64,000 nucleotides of DNA, taken from Scytalidium lignicola (lineage: Eukaryota; Ascomycota; Leotiomycetes). Of the stretch, positions 34,379 through 44,851 are shown piece after piece. The stretch covers positions 57,434 through 121,433 of the forward strand of contig NCSJ02000119.1 of assembly GCA_002812745.2 (NCBI GenBank), given 5' to 3'. Position 1 is the stretch's first letter, and every line of letters starts with the position of its first letter. The notes under the pieces were generated by a model, which saw nothing but the letters and a program-made list of their open reading frames with translations, was not told where the DNA came from and ran no database searches. The position numbers and the translations under genes were made by a program.

Positions 34379-37300
34379 ATGACAGAAAGGCTCCTCTCAA
34401 TAACCACGCAGATCGCGACCCCGATTCAAACTTCCTTCCCTTCCGCCACTCCTCTCTCCGCGACAAACGATGCGCACACGGTCGTAGAGTCGGTCGACGA
34501 AGAACCCTACACCATCAAGTGCATCTGCGACTTCTCCGACGACGATGGAAATACGATTTACTGTGAGACATGCGATACGTGGCAACACATCGAATGTTTC
34601 TATCCCGGACGGGTCGATGACGCCTCTAGGGCAGAGTTTGATCACTCGTGCGCCGACTGCAAACCGCGACCGCTCGATCGAAAGCATGCGACCGAACGAC
34701 AGCGGCATCAACGAGAAAACAAGATCCTACATGACAGCAGCAGCGAGAAGAAGACCAAGCGCCCCCCGTCCAAGAGTCACAAAAAGAAGTCCAAGCCGTC
34801 GGATCTCCAGGTAAATGGATACCACTACGACGCTGATGCCCATAGAAACGGCAGTCCCCAAGATCACCCATTCCAATCCCAATCCCAATCCCAATCCCAA
34901 GCTCACTCCCACTCAAAGAAGACCAAGGGCCATCGATCGAGCCAGTCCATCAGCTCACAGGCCAAGCGCAGTCCACCATTACCCCCTTCACACTCCCGCT
35001 CCAACACCGTCGTACATCCCCCCAGTCCCGCTCACACACCGCAAGAACTGCCGTATGGCCTACCTCTCTCCTCTTACTCCGACACCTTTCTACACCTCTA
35101 CAAGGACGACCCGGGTGCCCAAGCGGTCCCAACAAACTCCTTCGCAAATCTCAATGTCCCTAATGCCATGTCGTTATGGTTGAAGGAGCCCGAGAAACTG
35201 CAGCAGGACGCTGGGGTCAAGGCCCGAGAAGACGTCTTCCAGAACTTAACCGTACCCGTTGATAAATTAAAATGGCGAGAACTACGCGTGGAACGGAAAG
35301 AAGCGACCTGGAATGGCATGCTATATCAATGGCGATACCTGACGACTCCGACACAATTGAGCAAATCGGGTCTTCGTATCGGAGAGCTCAACGGCCTGGT
35401 GGGTTTCCAGAAGGACTACTGTAGCGACAAGGAGAACCGTTGGACCGAATCCATCCACCCACGACCATTCATCTTCTTCCATCCTCACCTACCTCTATTT
35501 ATAGACACGCGAAAAGAAGGATCCATCTGCCGATACGTACGACGCAGCTGTCGAGCGAATGCAACACTTGAGACTTACATTGCTGGAGAAACAGAGTACC
35601 ATTTCTGGCTGGTCAGCGAGCGGCCGCTTGCTGCCAACGAGCAGATAACACTCTCCTGGGATTTCCGTTTCCCCTCTCAAGTACAATCACGGTTCATGCA
35701 TGTGCTAGACCTAGGCGACGACGATGGATCCCATTATGAGGGGCCAGATCTCTCGGATGAGGAATACGAACAGCTTTCGAACGTGATAAGCGGTGTCCTA
35801 GCTGATTACGGAGGCTGTGCATGTGATCTAGGCAACGACTGTGCATTTGTTCGCTTTCTCAATCGCAACCTGCACGGTCGATCATCATCGCAAGAGCATG
35901 CAAGTGCTAATGCTAATGCTAATGCGAATGGAACGAAGCCAAAGAAGAGTCGTCGACCAAAACTGCATGTCTCACCTACCAGTACGGGCCATGCTACAAA
36001 TAGTCGAGCTGCAAGCGAAGGTCAGCAAGAATCTTACGACGCCGAGGACGACAGTCATTCAGTGTCGGGATCGAGCCGAAGTAAACCCCAAAGCCGAGAT
36101 CTCACACCTCTTCATACGGTCGCCGAACCGAATGGGATACTGACGGAGCCATCCGATCGCGAGAAGAGGAAGCTTGCCATGCTCGAGGATACCTTCAAGA
36201 AGATGGAACAAGCCCAGCAACCGCCGCGTAAAAAGAAGCGGGCTTCTGATGGTCCCAATTCCGTCGCTTCCGCAACAGGCCAGCAGCAACAGCAACAACA
36301 ACAACAGCATAGTGCGAAAGCCAAACCGAAGTCGGCGGGTCCAAGAGGATCTATATCTCATCCATCAGCGGCGGCTGCTGCTGCTAAGAATGGTGTTAAT
36401 GGTAATAAAGGGAAGCAATATGTTGACGCAGCCACGTCACAGCGCCAGTCCGGCTCACCGTTCAGTGGAATATCGCCTACGGCGGTGGCCCCATCTCCAC
36501 GAAATCCCCCCTCACGACCCGCATCGATTCGTAGCGGTTCACGTCAACCATCGCTTGGTCCAAAGAGTAGTTACGTCGATGCTGGTACTCAAACCGATGG
36601 TATCGACAATGACTGGTACTGTCCCGAAAAGATGCCTCTCCGCAAGCGATCCATTGTATCTCTATCGAAACGACTGCTAAAAAACCGTCACAAAATTCGA
36701 CGCAGTCTTGAGATGCAACAGGCGGATCCTCCTCAAATAGGATATGTGAATGGGACTGATGCACAGATGAGTAATGCACCACCACTACCACTACCACCAC
36801 CACCACAACCAGCATCAGCACCAATACCAGAGCCAGTACCCTTGACAATGGAGTTAGATACCCCGCAAGTAATGGATCATGGGTCTGTTCATTCACCAGT
36901 AGATGTGAAGGAGAGCATTGTTGCCATTGTACCTCCGGCATCGCCTTCAGAGAAGACTCAGATAAGTTCTGCTGATGTCGATATGCCCGATGCTCCAGCC
37001 GTGGTCGATATTCCATTGAAGCCTTCAGCACCACTGCCAGAGCCTAAGGCCGAGAACGGCACCTCAGATAACTCATCTCCTCCTGCTGTTGACGGACCTA
37101 AACATCCAGAGCCTCGAATACAACTTCCTACATCACCCATCGTTCCAGCAGCGAATATTATCCTTGGTACGCCGACCGTAGCCACTCCTTCCTCGACTAC
37201 AGCCTCATCGTTGCTATCTCCGTTCCCAACCTTGCTTCCTCAGACTCCATCCGCGTCTGTTGGTGTAAATGGTGTCTCCCAGCCGAGTCCTATCAAGACG

Positions 37301-37576
37301 ACGAAAAAGTTAAGCTTAAGTGATTACAAAGCTAGACTAAAACGTACTGATTCAGCCACGAATAATAAACCTGCTCCTGAGAGCTACCCGACGACGGTTA
37401 AGCCATCATTAGGGCCTATCGAGGAAGTAAAGGCAAATGGCATAATTGAGGAACCTGCGGTAGTTGATTCTCCAGTAGCGGAGAAGACAACAGACCCGTT
37501 GGCTGTGATAGCTACTCCAGCGGCTGAATCAACACCGAATTTGGCATCCGAACCAAATGGGGACATTGTAAAATAA
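34379..37576 (+). CDS. PHD finger and SET domain protein, Set3-type histone deacetylase complex subunit
   Basis: A single exon of 1065 residues. The PHD finger has the C4HC3 ligands Cys48, Cys50, Cys62, Cys65, His70, Cys73, Cys91 and Cys94. The SET region (about residues 310-450) includes HPRPFIFFHPHLPLFIDTRKEG, CRYVRRSCRANATLETY and ANEQITLSWDF. PHD then SET is the order of yeast Set3/Set4 and animal MLL5, where PHD reads H3K4 methylation and SET is thought inactive; the usual NHS(C) of active enzymes is replaced by RRSCRANA, in line with that. Set3 recruits deacetylases in the Set3 complex. The rest is low complexity: (QS)n near residue 165, (NA)n near 517, a Q-run near 640 and Pro-runs near 800. 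It has no introns. The coding start is the first ATG of the frame, before a conserved Set3-like PHD. Confidence 0.9.
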   Translation: MTERLLSITTQIATPIQTSFPSATPLSATNDAHTVVESVDEEPYTIKCICDFSDDDGNTIYCETCDTWQHIECFYPGRVDDASRAEFDHSCADCKPRPLDRKHATERQRHQRENKILHDSSSEKKTKRPPSKSHKKKSKPSDLQVNGYHYDADAHRNGSPQDHPFQSQSQSQSQAHSHSKKTKGHRSSQSISSQAKRSPPLPPSHSRSNTVVHPPSPAHTPQELPYGLPLSSYSDTFLHLYKDDPGAQAVPTNSFANLNVPNAMSLWLKEPEKLQQDAGVKAREDVFQNLTVPVDKLKWRELRVERKEATWNGMLYQWRYLTTPTQLSKSGLRIGELNGLVGFQKDYCSDKENRWTESIHPRPFIFFHPHLPLFIDTRKEGSICRYVRRSCRANATLETYIAGETEYHFWLVSERPLAANEQITLSWDFRFPSQVQSRFMHVLDLGDDDGSHYEGPDLSDEEYEQLSNVISGVLADYGGCACDLGNDCAFVRFLNRNLHGRSSSQEHASANANANANGTKPKKSRRPKLHVSPTSTGHATNSRAASEGQQESYDAEDDSHSVSGSSRSKPQSRDLTPLHTVAEPNGILTEPSDREKRKLAMLEDTFKKMEQAQQPPRKKKRASDGPNSVASATGQQQQQQQQQHSAKAKPKSAGPRGSISHPSAAAAAAKNGVNGNKGKQYVDAATSQRQSGSPFSGISPTAVAPSPRNPPSRPASIRSGSRQPSLGPKSSYVDAGTQTDGIDNDWYCPEKMPLRKRSIVSLSKRLLKNRHKIRRSLEMQQADPPQIGYVNGTDAQMSNAPPLPLPPPPQPASAPIPEPVPLTMELDTPQVMDHGSVHSPVDVKESIVAIVPPASPSEKTQISSADVDMPDAPAVVDIPLKPSAPLPEPKAENGTSDNSSPPAVDGPKHPEPRIQLPTSPIVPAANIILGTPTVATPSSTTASSLLSPFPTLLPQTPSASVGVNGVSQPSPIKTTKKLSLSDYKARLKRTDSATNNKPAPESYPTTVKPSLGPIEEVKANGIIEEPAVVDSPVAEKTTDPLAVIATPAAESTPNLASEPNGDIVK

Positions 37577-38126
37577 AAAGGTTTTTTAGAGATTTTGATA
37601 TTCATTGCTTTAATGCGACGGGTTTTGAGGGGTTCAGTTTGGGTTTCACTTGGTTTTTGGACCGGGCTGGTCCATGGAATTTTTAAAAGGGGGGGTTTTC
37701 TCTTTTTTTTTTNCTTGGGGAGGCGGGCGGGCTTCAGGGTCAGGATCGGCGCAATTGGGAGACCAAAAAAGTGGAAAATGGTCGATTCTAACTTTGGGTT
37801 TGTTGACTGGACATGCGCTATGTACGCACACGCACAAACGATACACACACACACACGCATAACCCCCTTATGACGGTGATGGAATCTTGTACCAGTAGTT
37901 TTATAGTTTATGACATTGCCTTGAAAGATGGGCAAAAAAAAATCTAAAAGAAAGTTAAAAAAAAGTCTAAAATTTAATGGCTCTCGAAAGGCCTCTCTCC
38001 TTGAGTTGAGAAATCCTGTATATTTTGCTCTTTTCATTCCTTTTTAAGGTAATATTACATCTAATATGCCTGGTCTAATGCTCTCTCTATCTTTTCTTTC
38101 TTTCTCTTATTAACTTATTTATCTAT
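37577..38126. other. Convergent 3' region between the PHD-SET gene and ALG7
   Basis: 550 bp with a T-run and N at 37713, a (CA)n tract at 37845-37858 and no supported gene. Confidence 0.6.
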
Positions 38127-39579
38127 CTACACGGTTAGATTATCCGACTTGAAAATGAACAGAGCTAATCGATGTCTAGCAAAGAGACCCAACAACCCAA
38201 CCACCATCTGCATCCCTAAGATCTCCATCGCCAACCTATCTTCCCTCTTAGGACCAAACCACACCAACCAGAGGTTCAGCAAGGTCAGGTTCGTCGTCTC
38301 GATGATCACCCCTTCTTTATCCGTCTTCATGCCAATTAGTTTCAGCCGATGCAACAGCTTCAGAACAAGCGCCACGGGCGGCTTAGGAGGGTGAACCCAT
38401 TCCGTGACCGAAGCCTCCATGAGACCGGTCCGGGCGTTGAATTTCGGCAATCGGTGTCGAGGGCAGGGGATTATGTGGAATAATTGCGGGACGCTGTAGA
38501 GGAAGTTGAAGAACTGCGGGATGAGAAGGAGGAGGAGGGTCTTGGAGAAGTGGCCCTGGATTCCTACGACGGCGAAGACCATGCCGGCGAAGTAGCAGTA
38601 GGTGTCGCCGACGAAGACGCGCGAGGGGTACCAGTTGTGCATGAGCAGGGCGAGGGAGACGCCGATGAAGGGGATGAGCATGTAGAGGGAGAAGAGGTGG
38701 GAGTCGGTCGCTGGGTGGGGGTAAGGGACGAAGAGGTAGAGACAGTCGTTGAGGACGAGGAGGAAGGCGATGACGAGGGATTGGGAGACTTCGATGCCGT
38801 TTATCCCGGCGAGGATGTTGATGCTGTTGGGGCAGAAGATGGCGATGCCGGCCATGTATATGTAGTAGAGGACGCCTAGATCGAAGAGTTCTCCTAGATA
38901 GGGCTGGAGAGGGATCGGGACGACGATCTGGGTTACACCGAAGTCGACGAAGTAGACGATTAGGATTGGGATGCTGGCTATGCCGGGGATGAAGAATTTG
39001 TGGCGCCAGCGGATATCGAAGAGGTCGTCGCCCAGGCCGAGGATCACGACGGATTGGAGGGAGAGGATGCCGGATAGGTAGGAAGCTAGCTGTTGCAGTC
39101 ATGAGTATACATGTGGTGTGTATAGAGTCGTAATGGGTATTTGTTCGTTACCTCCATACCTTGCTATGCGGAAACCGGTGTAAGAACCTGCCCGTCTGTA
39201 CAATATCCACATGTTCAATAACATCCCTATTCCCCCCACCGGAAGTCGCAGCCACAATGTCTTTGTAGAAGGGAAAGGGAACGAAAACGATGATGACGAG
39301 TAAATAGACCACGGCGCACACGGCACCCATGGTCTCCGGGATCTCCTTCTTGTGTACCTTACTCATGTCTTTCCCCTTTAATCCAGCCTTCATGAACGCC
39401 GGGCCAAGCCAGCGGATCATGGCGTAAGTCGAGGAGAAGGCAATGCCGCTGAGTGCGACTGAGGCAATGAGCGGTTCGCCATCGCCGTGGAAGGTATTTG
39501 CGATGATAGCGAGACAGGCGAGAGAGAGGGAGAGGAGGCTGTAAGTCTCTGTGGATGAAAGAGTGGATGCGGACGTCAT
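38127..39579 (-). CDS. ALG7: UDP-GlcNAc:dolichyl-phosphate GlcNAc-1-phosphotransferase
   Basis: The enzyme makes dolichyl-PP-GlcNAc, the first step of N-glycan precursor assembly at the ER, and is the tunicamycin target. Two exons, 39160-39579 and 38127-39089, with a 70-bp phase-0 intron (GTATGG donor, CAG acceptor), give 460 residues, the usual length. The joint reads FPHSKLASYLSGILSL. Family marks are KGKDMSKVHKKEIPETMG, the acidic LGLGDDLFDIRWRHKF, CPNSINILAGINGIEVSQ, HNWYPSRVFVGDTYCYFAGM and PCPRHRLPKF. About ten membrane helices are present. It is divergent from SEH1 with 773 bp between starts. A Pro/Arg-rich frame on the same strand, 38383-39102, is an artefact of high GC. Confidence 0.96.
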
Positions 39580-40352
39580 TGCCGCGAGAAATGTTGCTCC
39601 ATGTGCGGGTTACAGAGCTTGTACGTTGTATGCGTTGGTGTTGGTGGTGTTGGAGTCTAGTGAGTGAGTGGAGGGACGAGGCTGAGGACACGCATTCCGA
39701 AACAAAAATTCCCGGAGGTTTGAGACGAGGGTCCCCTATGCGACCGTAAGGGGGATAGCGCGGGGTGCTGCTTTTGAGGCGGTGGCAAGACAGAAGAAAT
39801 CTTGCTGCAAGAAGTTCTGATGATCTGTGCGCATCCAAGAAATAGACGCCGTGGCTGATGTTATTATGCTGTATTTGATGTAAAAGAAGGTTGTTGGATA
39901 TGGCAACGTGTAATTGGAATAAGTCATATAGTCAACTCGTTCTATTTTCTCCATAAAGTAATGTTCAGTCTACCTTAAAGGAGGGTACTGTACCGTACAG
40001 TCTGTCGGTCTGTATGCTCGGCTTCAGATGCCATGTTTGCCTACACGAACTGGTAACTATAAATGATAATTTTATATACAATTTGAGATAGATCTATTGA
40101 TCTCCCAATGGCTGAGTAGATAATACATCACCTAAACACCTAAAAGACGATTTCATTGATTGAAGAGTTGAAGAGGCCGAAGAGACTGAAGAGACAACTT
40201 TCTTCAGCCTTGTCCTCAGCCATGCACGGACCAAGTCGATACCCGTAGATTGACTGATTAATCAATCGGGCACGGCTGCTTCGATAACGACCTCCAGATC
40301 TCTCAACCATGAGGAGGCGCTGGAGATAAATTCTCACTCACAAACTTCAGCC
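39580..40352. other. Divergent promoter region of ALG7 and SEH1
   Basis: 773 bp that hold both promoters. No extra gene, RNA or repeat is visible. Confidence 0.6.
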
Positions 40353-41690
40353 ATGTCACCAAGCCTCGGAGAGAGCCCAATTGAAGTTGAGCCAGATGGC
40401 TTCGCTCTATTGCAACATGGACACCGGGACATGGTGCAAGCCACGGCCTTCAATGCATACGGCGATCGTTTTGCGTCCAGCTCAATGGATGGGAAGATCA
40501 AGGTGTTCAATCGGCATAAGGATGGGACCTGGCACTTATGCGACACCTGGGGTGCTCATTCGGCTGAAATATTAGAAGTAGGTTGTCATTTGTCTTGCCT
40601 GAGCAGTGTCCAAAAAAGGTAATCAGCACTGATTCTTTGCAAAAAGTTACAATGGCTACCGCCAACATTACATCCAAACGTCATTGCCTCAATTAGCATG
40701 GACGGCAAGTTTAAGTTATGGGTAGAAGATCCCACCATCGCGCCTCTAAAAGGGAGGAGATTCAACTCGCACAGTGGCAAGCCTTTCTGGGAAATCCGTG
40801 CTCCATCCCGAGCCCCATTTCTTTCCTTCTCGATGAAGCACAACCAGGAATCCAGGCATACCTATCTAGCTCTGCTCAACAGGAACGCCATCCTGAAGGT
40901 CTATGAGAATGATGAGCCGGAAAATATGACCAATTGGACAGAGATAGACAGTTTCCAAGTTTGCGAGAAGCCAGATCGCGGCGAGGAGACCGCGTTCAAA
41001 GTCCAGTTCGATCCCAATCTAGAACCATGCTATAACGCTATTAGACAAGGCGTTCCACAGGAGGCCCTGGGTCTTATTGTTGCAGGTATGAATACCGCAA
41101 CCATCTGGCGGACCAAAGAGATCTCCCACGCCGTAAGCCTGGGATCGAACAGCACGAAGGAGTTTTACCTTGCAGCAGAGTTGAAAGGTCATCGAGGGTT
41201 AGTAAGAGATGTCTCGTGGGCACCTGGAAGTATTCGAGGATTCGATATTGTCGCTACGGCTTGCAAAGATGGGTATATCCGAGTCTTTCAGGTTACGACG
41301 CCCTCCAAGAATGACCAGGAGGCCCGGAAGGACTTTGCCAGGATGCCGGAGAGCCCCTCTACATCTTTTGCACAGAGGCAGATTGAAAATGGCACCAGGA
41401 ATGCTCCGTCCGGGATCGGGGCTGGTTTAGCTGGAGTCCGACCGAGAGGTGGAATCCGGCAACAAGAGGCCCAAGGCCAGGCTGGAGAGGTGTATCATGC
41501 CGTAGAAGAAGTGTCTAGGCTCGATGGGAGTCGATCGTCCGTCTGGCGCGTCCAGTTTGATGATGATGGGCAGCTGTTGGGTTCGACAGGTGATGATGGG
41601 AAGTTGACGTTGTGGAGGAGGGAACCTAGTGGTGTTTGGAGTAAGAGCGCAGAATTAGCTATGGACAGGGCTGCGCCTGGTACACTCTAG
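40353..41690 (+). CDS. SEH1: WD40 nucleoporin Seh1
   Basis: Two exons, 40353-40577 and 40647-41690, with a 69-bp phase-0 intron (GTAGGT donor, AAG acceptor), give 422 residues. The N-terminal repeats read QHGHRDMVQATAFNAYGDRFASSSMDGKIKVF, then LQWLPPTLHPNVIASISMDGKFKLW, typical of Seh1. Later repeats include LKGHRGLVRDVSWAPGSIRGFDIVATACKDGYIRVF and VWRVQFDDDGQLLGSTGDDGKLTLWRR. Seh1 works in the Nup84/Nup107 Y-complex of the nuclear pore and in the SEA/GATOR2 complex at the vacuole that signals to TORC1. A long Gly/Arg/Gln-rich insert (about residues 305-355) lies before the last repeat, as in other filamentous fungi. Sec13 is the only near alternative, and it lacks this LQWLPPT pattern. Confidence 0.95.
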
Positions 41691-41996
41691 GAAGCTATCC
41701 TGATTTCTACATATGGCTATGATGGTTTAGAATTGTAATGTATATACAAATGTCTTGGCGTTTTGGTTTAGGTGGGGAGCACCCAATAGGCGATTATAAG
41801 GAGGCATCCAGGCGTTGAACTTTAGACATCACAATTGAGACTTTCACCGTACAGGCACATCTTGTTTGATTCATTGTTCACATTTTTTAGTTTTAGCACA
41901 CATAGATGGTACAGTTGTAAAGCCAAACTCCTCGCTTTTAACCAGTCCCAGCCCTCCAAACCTTTGGCAAAACAAAATTATAATACATTAAGCTTG
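41691..41996. other. Convergent 3' region between SEH1 and the RBR gene
   Basis: 306 bp with no visible feature beyond the two 3' ends. Confidence 0.6.
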
Positions 41997-44054
41997 CTAT
42001 TCAATAAAACAATCGACAATACCGTCCAAAACTTGTTCCCAGTTCGGAAATCTCCACTCCCAATCTCCTAGCCAGAACCTATTACCTTCCCTCTTAAGTC
42101 TCAGCTCCAATGTCTTCCTGAGTGCATCATCCCCGCTAATATTTGCACCTTCTTTCTCCATCCACTGTCTCTCCGCCGTGTCTTTTGCCTTCTTCAGTAC
42201 TACTTCGTCGTCTTCGCAGCGGTAGAGGTCACATTTCATGCACTCAGTGCAGTTTCCTGATCCATTTGGTCGGAAATGTTCACAGAAATGTCTATATCCT
42301 TCTCCATTTCCAATATCTTTGCGACAGACATAACACATCTGGTATCCACATACGCAGGTCAATTTGTTGCAGCCGGAGGATTTGACAAACGATGTATTAC
42401 AGCGTGGGCAAGTTCGCTTGATCGCTAGAGACATAGCGAGTTCGACCTGTGTTCGGAGTGCTAGGAGTGAAGATTCGTGACATATGTGGATGTCTGTCCA
42501 TGCTTTAAAGCAAAACATGCAAGAAGAGCGCCCACAAGTTGGACTCCTACACACAAATTTCTGTCCTTGAGCTCTTCGACGAAGTCGAGTAGCAGATGCG
42601 TCAATCTGCGAAACCACGTAGTTGCCAAATGATTGTTGTGAGGAAAGTATAACGAAAACAAAAGAGAATATTATAAAAAAGGGTAACAAAAAGGGTATCA
42701 TTCCAACGCCTAATATCAATATCACAAGTGGGTAAAAAGAGTCTTGGAAATGTCGTTTGAGTCGCCAAGATCGTTGTGATTCTGGGAGGTATAGTTCGTC
42801 CACTTCTGCATAGCTACAGAAGGGACATCGTACGAGTGGTAGTTGAGTTTTGAGTAAGCTGTCTTCGGCCAAACGCTCATCAAGTTTTCTTAAGACATCC
42901 TTACCTCCTTTTTCTGCTAGAAAGCTTCGTTGGATCAGATTGTATGGGATAAATCCTAGACAACTTTCAGAGCTCGCCGCCAGGCATCTCAAACTACCAG
43001 TTCGAAGATCAATATTCCTTTGCCAGCCTTGTCCAAAGACAGCTTCATTCACAGCATGTCTAACACACTGGAAACATACGAAGTGGGCTCCATCGTTGCA
43101 AGCTGACAATTCTTCAAATGTGGCGGAAGTGAAGCAGCATTCGCAATCATGGAGCGCCTCGTTCGTTTCTGCTTCTTCGGTATTGAGTTTAAGAGCTAAT
43201 TCATGATCCTTCTCTTCACGCTCCACTCGTATTCGCTGCTGTATTGGCGTGAGAACAGTTTCAAAAAGCTCCTGGTCTAGCTCCGGACAGCCAGAGCTTT
43301 TGAAACTTGGGATAATTGAACCATGGCCACTAGAATTCCAGACTATAAGGGGATGGTTTTCTGCTTCCATGAATGATGTAGCCTTTCTGCGCAAGAAAAA
43401 AGAAGATAGCGAGAATCGCCATGACTTTGAGGAGAGAGCGATCAAGGTTGGACGAGCCAGTGTATAGGAATGATTGACTTCTGCCAACACGCCACTAATA
43501 GTCGAACCGGAGAGCCCCTTGAACTCCTGCGATAGAACCGACCTAACGGCTTTCTTGTACTCAGCACTCCGAAACTTATCTTCTGTTGGGACCAGAATAC
43601 GTAGATCCGAGTTATCTGGTTTTGGCTGTCCACCCACCCCTTTTCTCCGCTCTTTTGGAACCACTCTAAAACGCCCACTGACCCATTTCGCTTTGTTTTT
43701 CAGAAGGGCATCAGTCACAACTGCCAATCTCGACTCTTTATCAAAGCTCGCTAGCATTTCTCGAAAGACTTCAACTTGGACGTCGGGGAATATAGCAGCA
43801 AGGGCGAGAACGCTTTCATTTAGCTCACGAAGATCTGGTAATTCGGTTTGGAGGGGTAGCAGATCTGCCTCGTCGTGGATGTATCCATATTCTCCAGACT
43901 TCGGGCGAGATGGTTCCGGAGAGCCCGGGAGCGCAGCCTTACTGGCTGTTGCATTCAGTTTAGGAGACCGTGACGGGGATCGTCGAGAGGAGTTGTGATT
44001 TGATGATTTGAGCAGCCCGTTGAACACCATGATGGCAGGCTGTGTGTGGAACAC
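41997..44054 (-). CDS. RBR-type E3 ubiquitin ligase with CUE-like domain and membrane hairpin
   Basis: A single exon of 685 residues. In order: a basic Ser-rich N-terminus; a CUE-like ubiquitin-binding segment (about residues 75-120, LNESVLALAAIFPDVQVEVFREMLASF); a middle region; RING1 from about residue 303 (CECCFTSATFEE, then HFVCFQCVRHAV and C-rich tail); a hydrophobic pair near 440-472 (PLVILILGVGMIPFLLPFFI and FSFVFVILSS); an IBR with CRSPTCGRSSCMFCFKAW; and RING2 from about 546 with CPRCNTSFVKSSGCNKLTC, in which the cysteine of KLTC is the likely catalytic thioester residue, followed by CGYQMCYVC and an H/C-rich end. RBR enzymes pass ubiquitin from E2 through that cysteine. The membrane pair between RING1 and IBR is unusual. 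A second ATG at 44030 could also be used. Confidence 0.92.
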   Translation of the reverse strand: MFHTQPAIMVFNGLLKSSNHNSSRRSPSRSPKLNATASKAALPGSPEPSRPKSGEYGYIHDEADLLPLQTELPDLRELNESVLALAAIFPDVQVEVFREMLASFDKESRLAVVTDALLKNKAKWVSGRFRVVPKERRKGVGGQPKPDNSDLRILVPTEDKFRSAEYKKAVRSVLSQEFKGLSGSTISGVLAEVNHSYTLARPTLIALSSKSWRFSLSSFFLRRKATSFMEAENHPLIVWNSSGHGSIIPSFKSSGCPELDQELFETVLTPIQQRIRVEREEKDHELALKLNTEEAETNEALHDCECCFTSATFEELSACNDGAHFVCFQCVRHAVNEAVFGQGWQRNIDLRTGSLRCLAASSESCLGFIPYNLIQRSFLAEKGGKDVLRKLDERLAEDSLLKTQLPLVRCPFCSYAEVDELYLPESQRSWRLKRHFQDSFYPLVILILGVGMIPFLLPFFIIFSFVFVILSSQQSFGNYVVSQIDASATRLRRRAQGQKFVCRSPTCGRSSCMFCFKAWTDIHICHESSLLALRTQVELAMSLAIKRTCPRCNTSFVKSSGCNKLTCVCGYQMCYVCRKDIGNGEGYRHFCEHFRPNGSGNCTECMKCDLYRCEDDEVVLKKAKDTAERQWMEKEGANISGDDALRKTLELRLKREGNRFWLGDWEWRFPNWEQVLDGIVDCFIE

Positions 44055-44851
44055 GTATTACATGATTCTTGGAATATAAATTCCACTCACAGCAAGACGA
44101 TGCTTATGTTCGTCGTAGAGGGGCGATGGTTGGGGGACCAGTCAGATATGTGCAATGACGAGGGTGAGTACGTACATCCAGGCTACTAAAAGCGCAACAC
44201 GCGACCCTGGTGTGCATCTAGCCGGTGTCCCAGAACACGAGGCTGAGATCCTTCCACGTGCCCCCAAACTACAACAACCGCATTTATGCTTTTCCTTCTA
44301 CCCTCACTTTTAGTTGTGGTTTAGTTGTCTCGTCTTGTCTCTTAGCAGATGAGTATTATATCTAGGGTAAACCTAAATCTACATATAATTTCCCGATACC
44401 GGCCACAACCACTTACATCTGATTTAAACGCATCCAAATTCCTACAGCATACTTAATACTATAATAACTACAACTACAACTACAGTAACTAATAGTTAGG
44501 GGTTTGATTAAGGTTGGTTACTTGTGGGTATATTGGTAATAGTATGCTAAAGCACTATAACTGTATCTAAAATTCAATACAATTACAAGGCACTTACAGT
44601 CTGAAAACAGCTAAAGCTACAGGTTGTTTTCGGGTTTGCTATATGGCTATCAACTGAGTAAGAGTCGTCTGCTGTGCAATAGCCGATATCGGGGAATTAT
44701 ATGTAGATTTAGGTTTGCCCTATTTCTTTACTTGTCAAAAGCTCTTTTGAGTTTCTAAATTCCTGGTTTGCGGATTTTGGTTGGCCGATGTGAATCACAG
44801 TGACGCCGCCAATCACTCTAAGTTATAGATATTGCCGCATAAATGCATTGA
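44055..44851. other. Spacer between the RBR and CobW genes, half of it a MITE
   Basis: 797 bp. The left 300 bp hold the promoter of the RBR gene; the middle is the MITE described separately; the right 130 bp are the CobW 3' flank. No coding frame. Confidence 0.65.
44363..44722. mobile_element. MITE, Tc1/mariner-like, 356 bp with 39-bp terminal inverted repeats
   Basis: The terminal inverted repeats are 44365-44403 and 44682-44720. The left starts GGGTAAACCTAAATCTACAT and the right, read inward on the other strand, GGGCAAACCTAAATCTACAT; 36 of 39 positions match (three transitions). The element is flanked by TA on both sides (44363-44364 and 44721-44722), the target-site duplication made by Tc1/mariner transposases. 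The interior has no open frame over 60 codons, so movement would need a transposase from elsewhere. The three differences are all C/T transitions, which would fit age or RIP-like mutation. Confidence 0.88.

Noticed and set aside
38383..39102. 239-codon Pro/Arg/His-rich frame
   Set aside because: It is the out-of-frame shadow of the ALG7 exon on the same strand.
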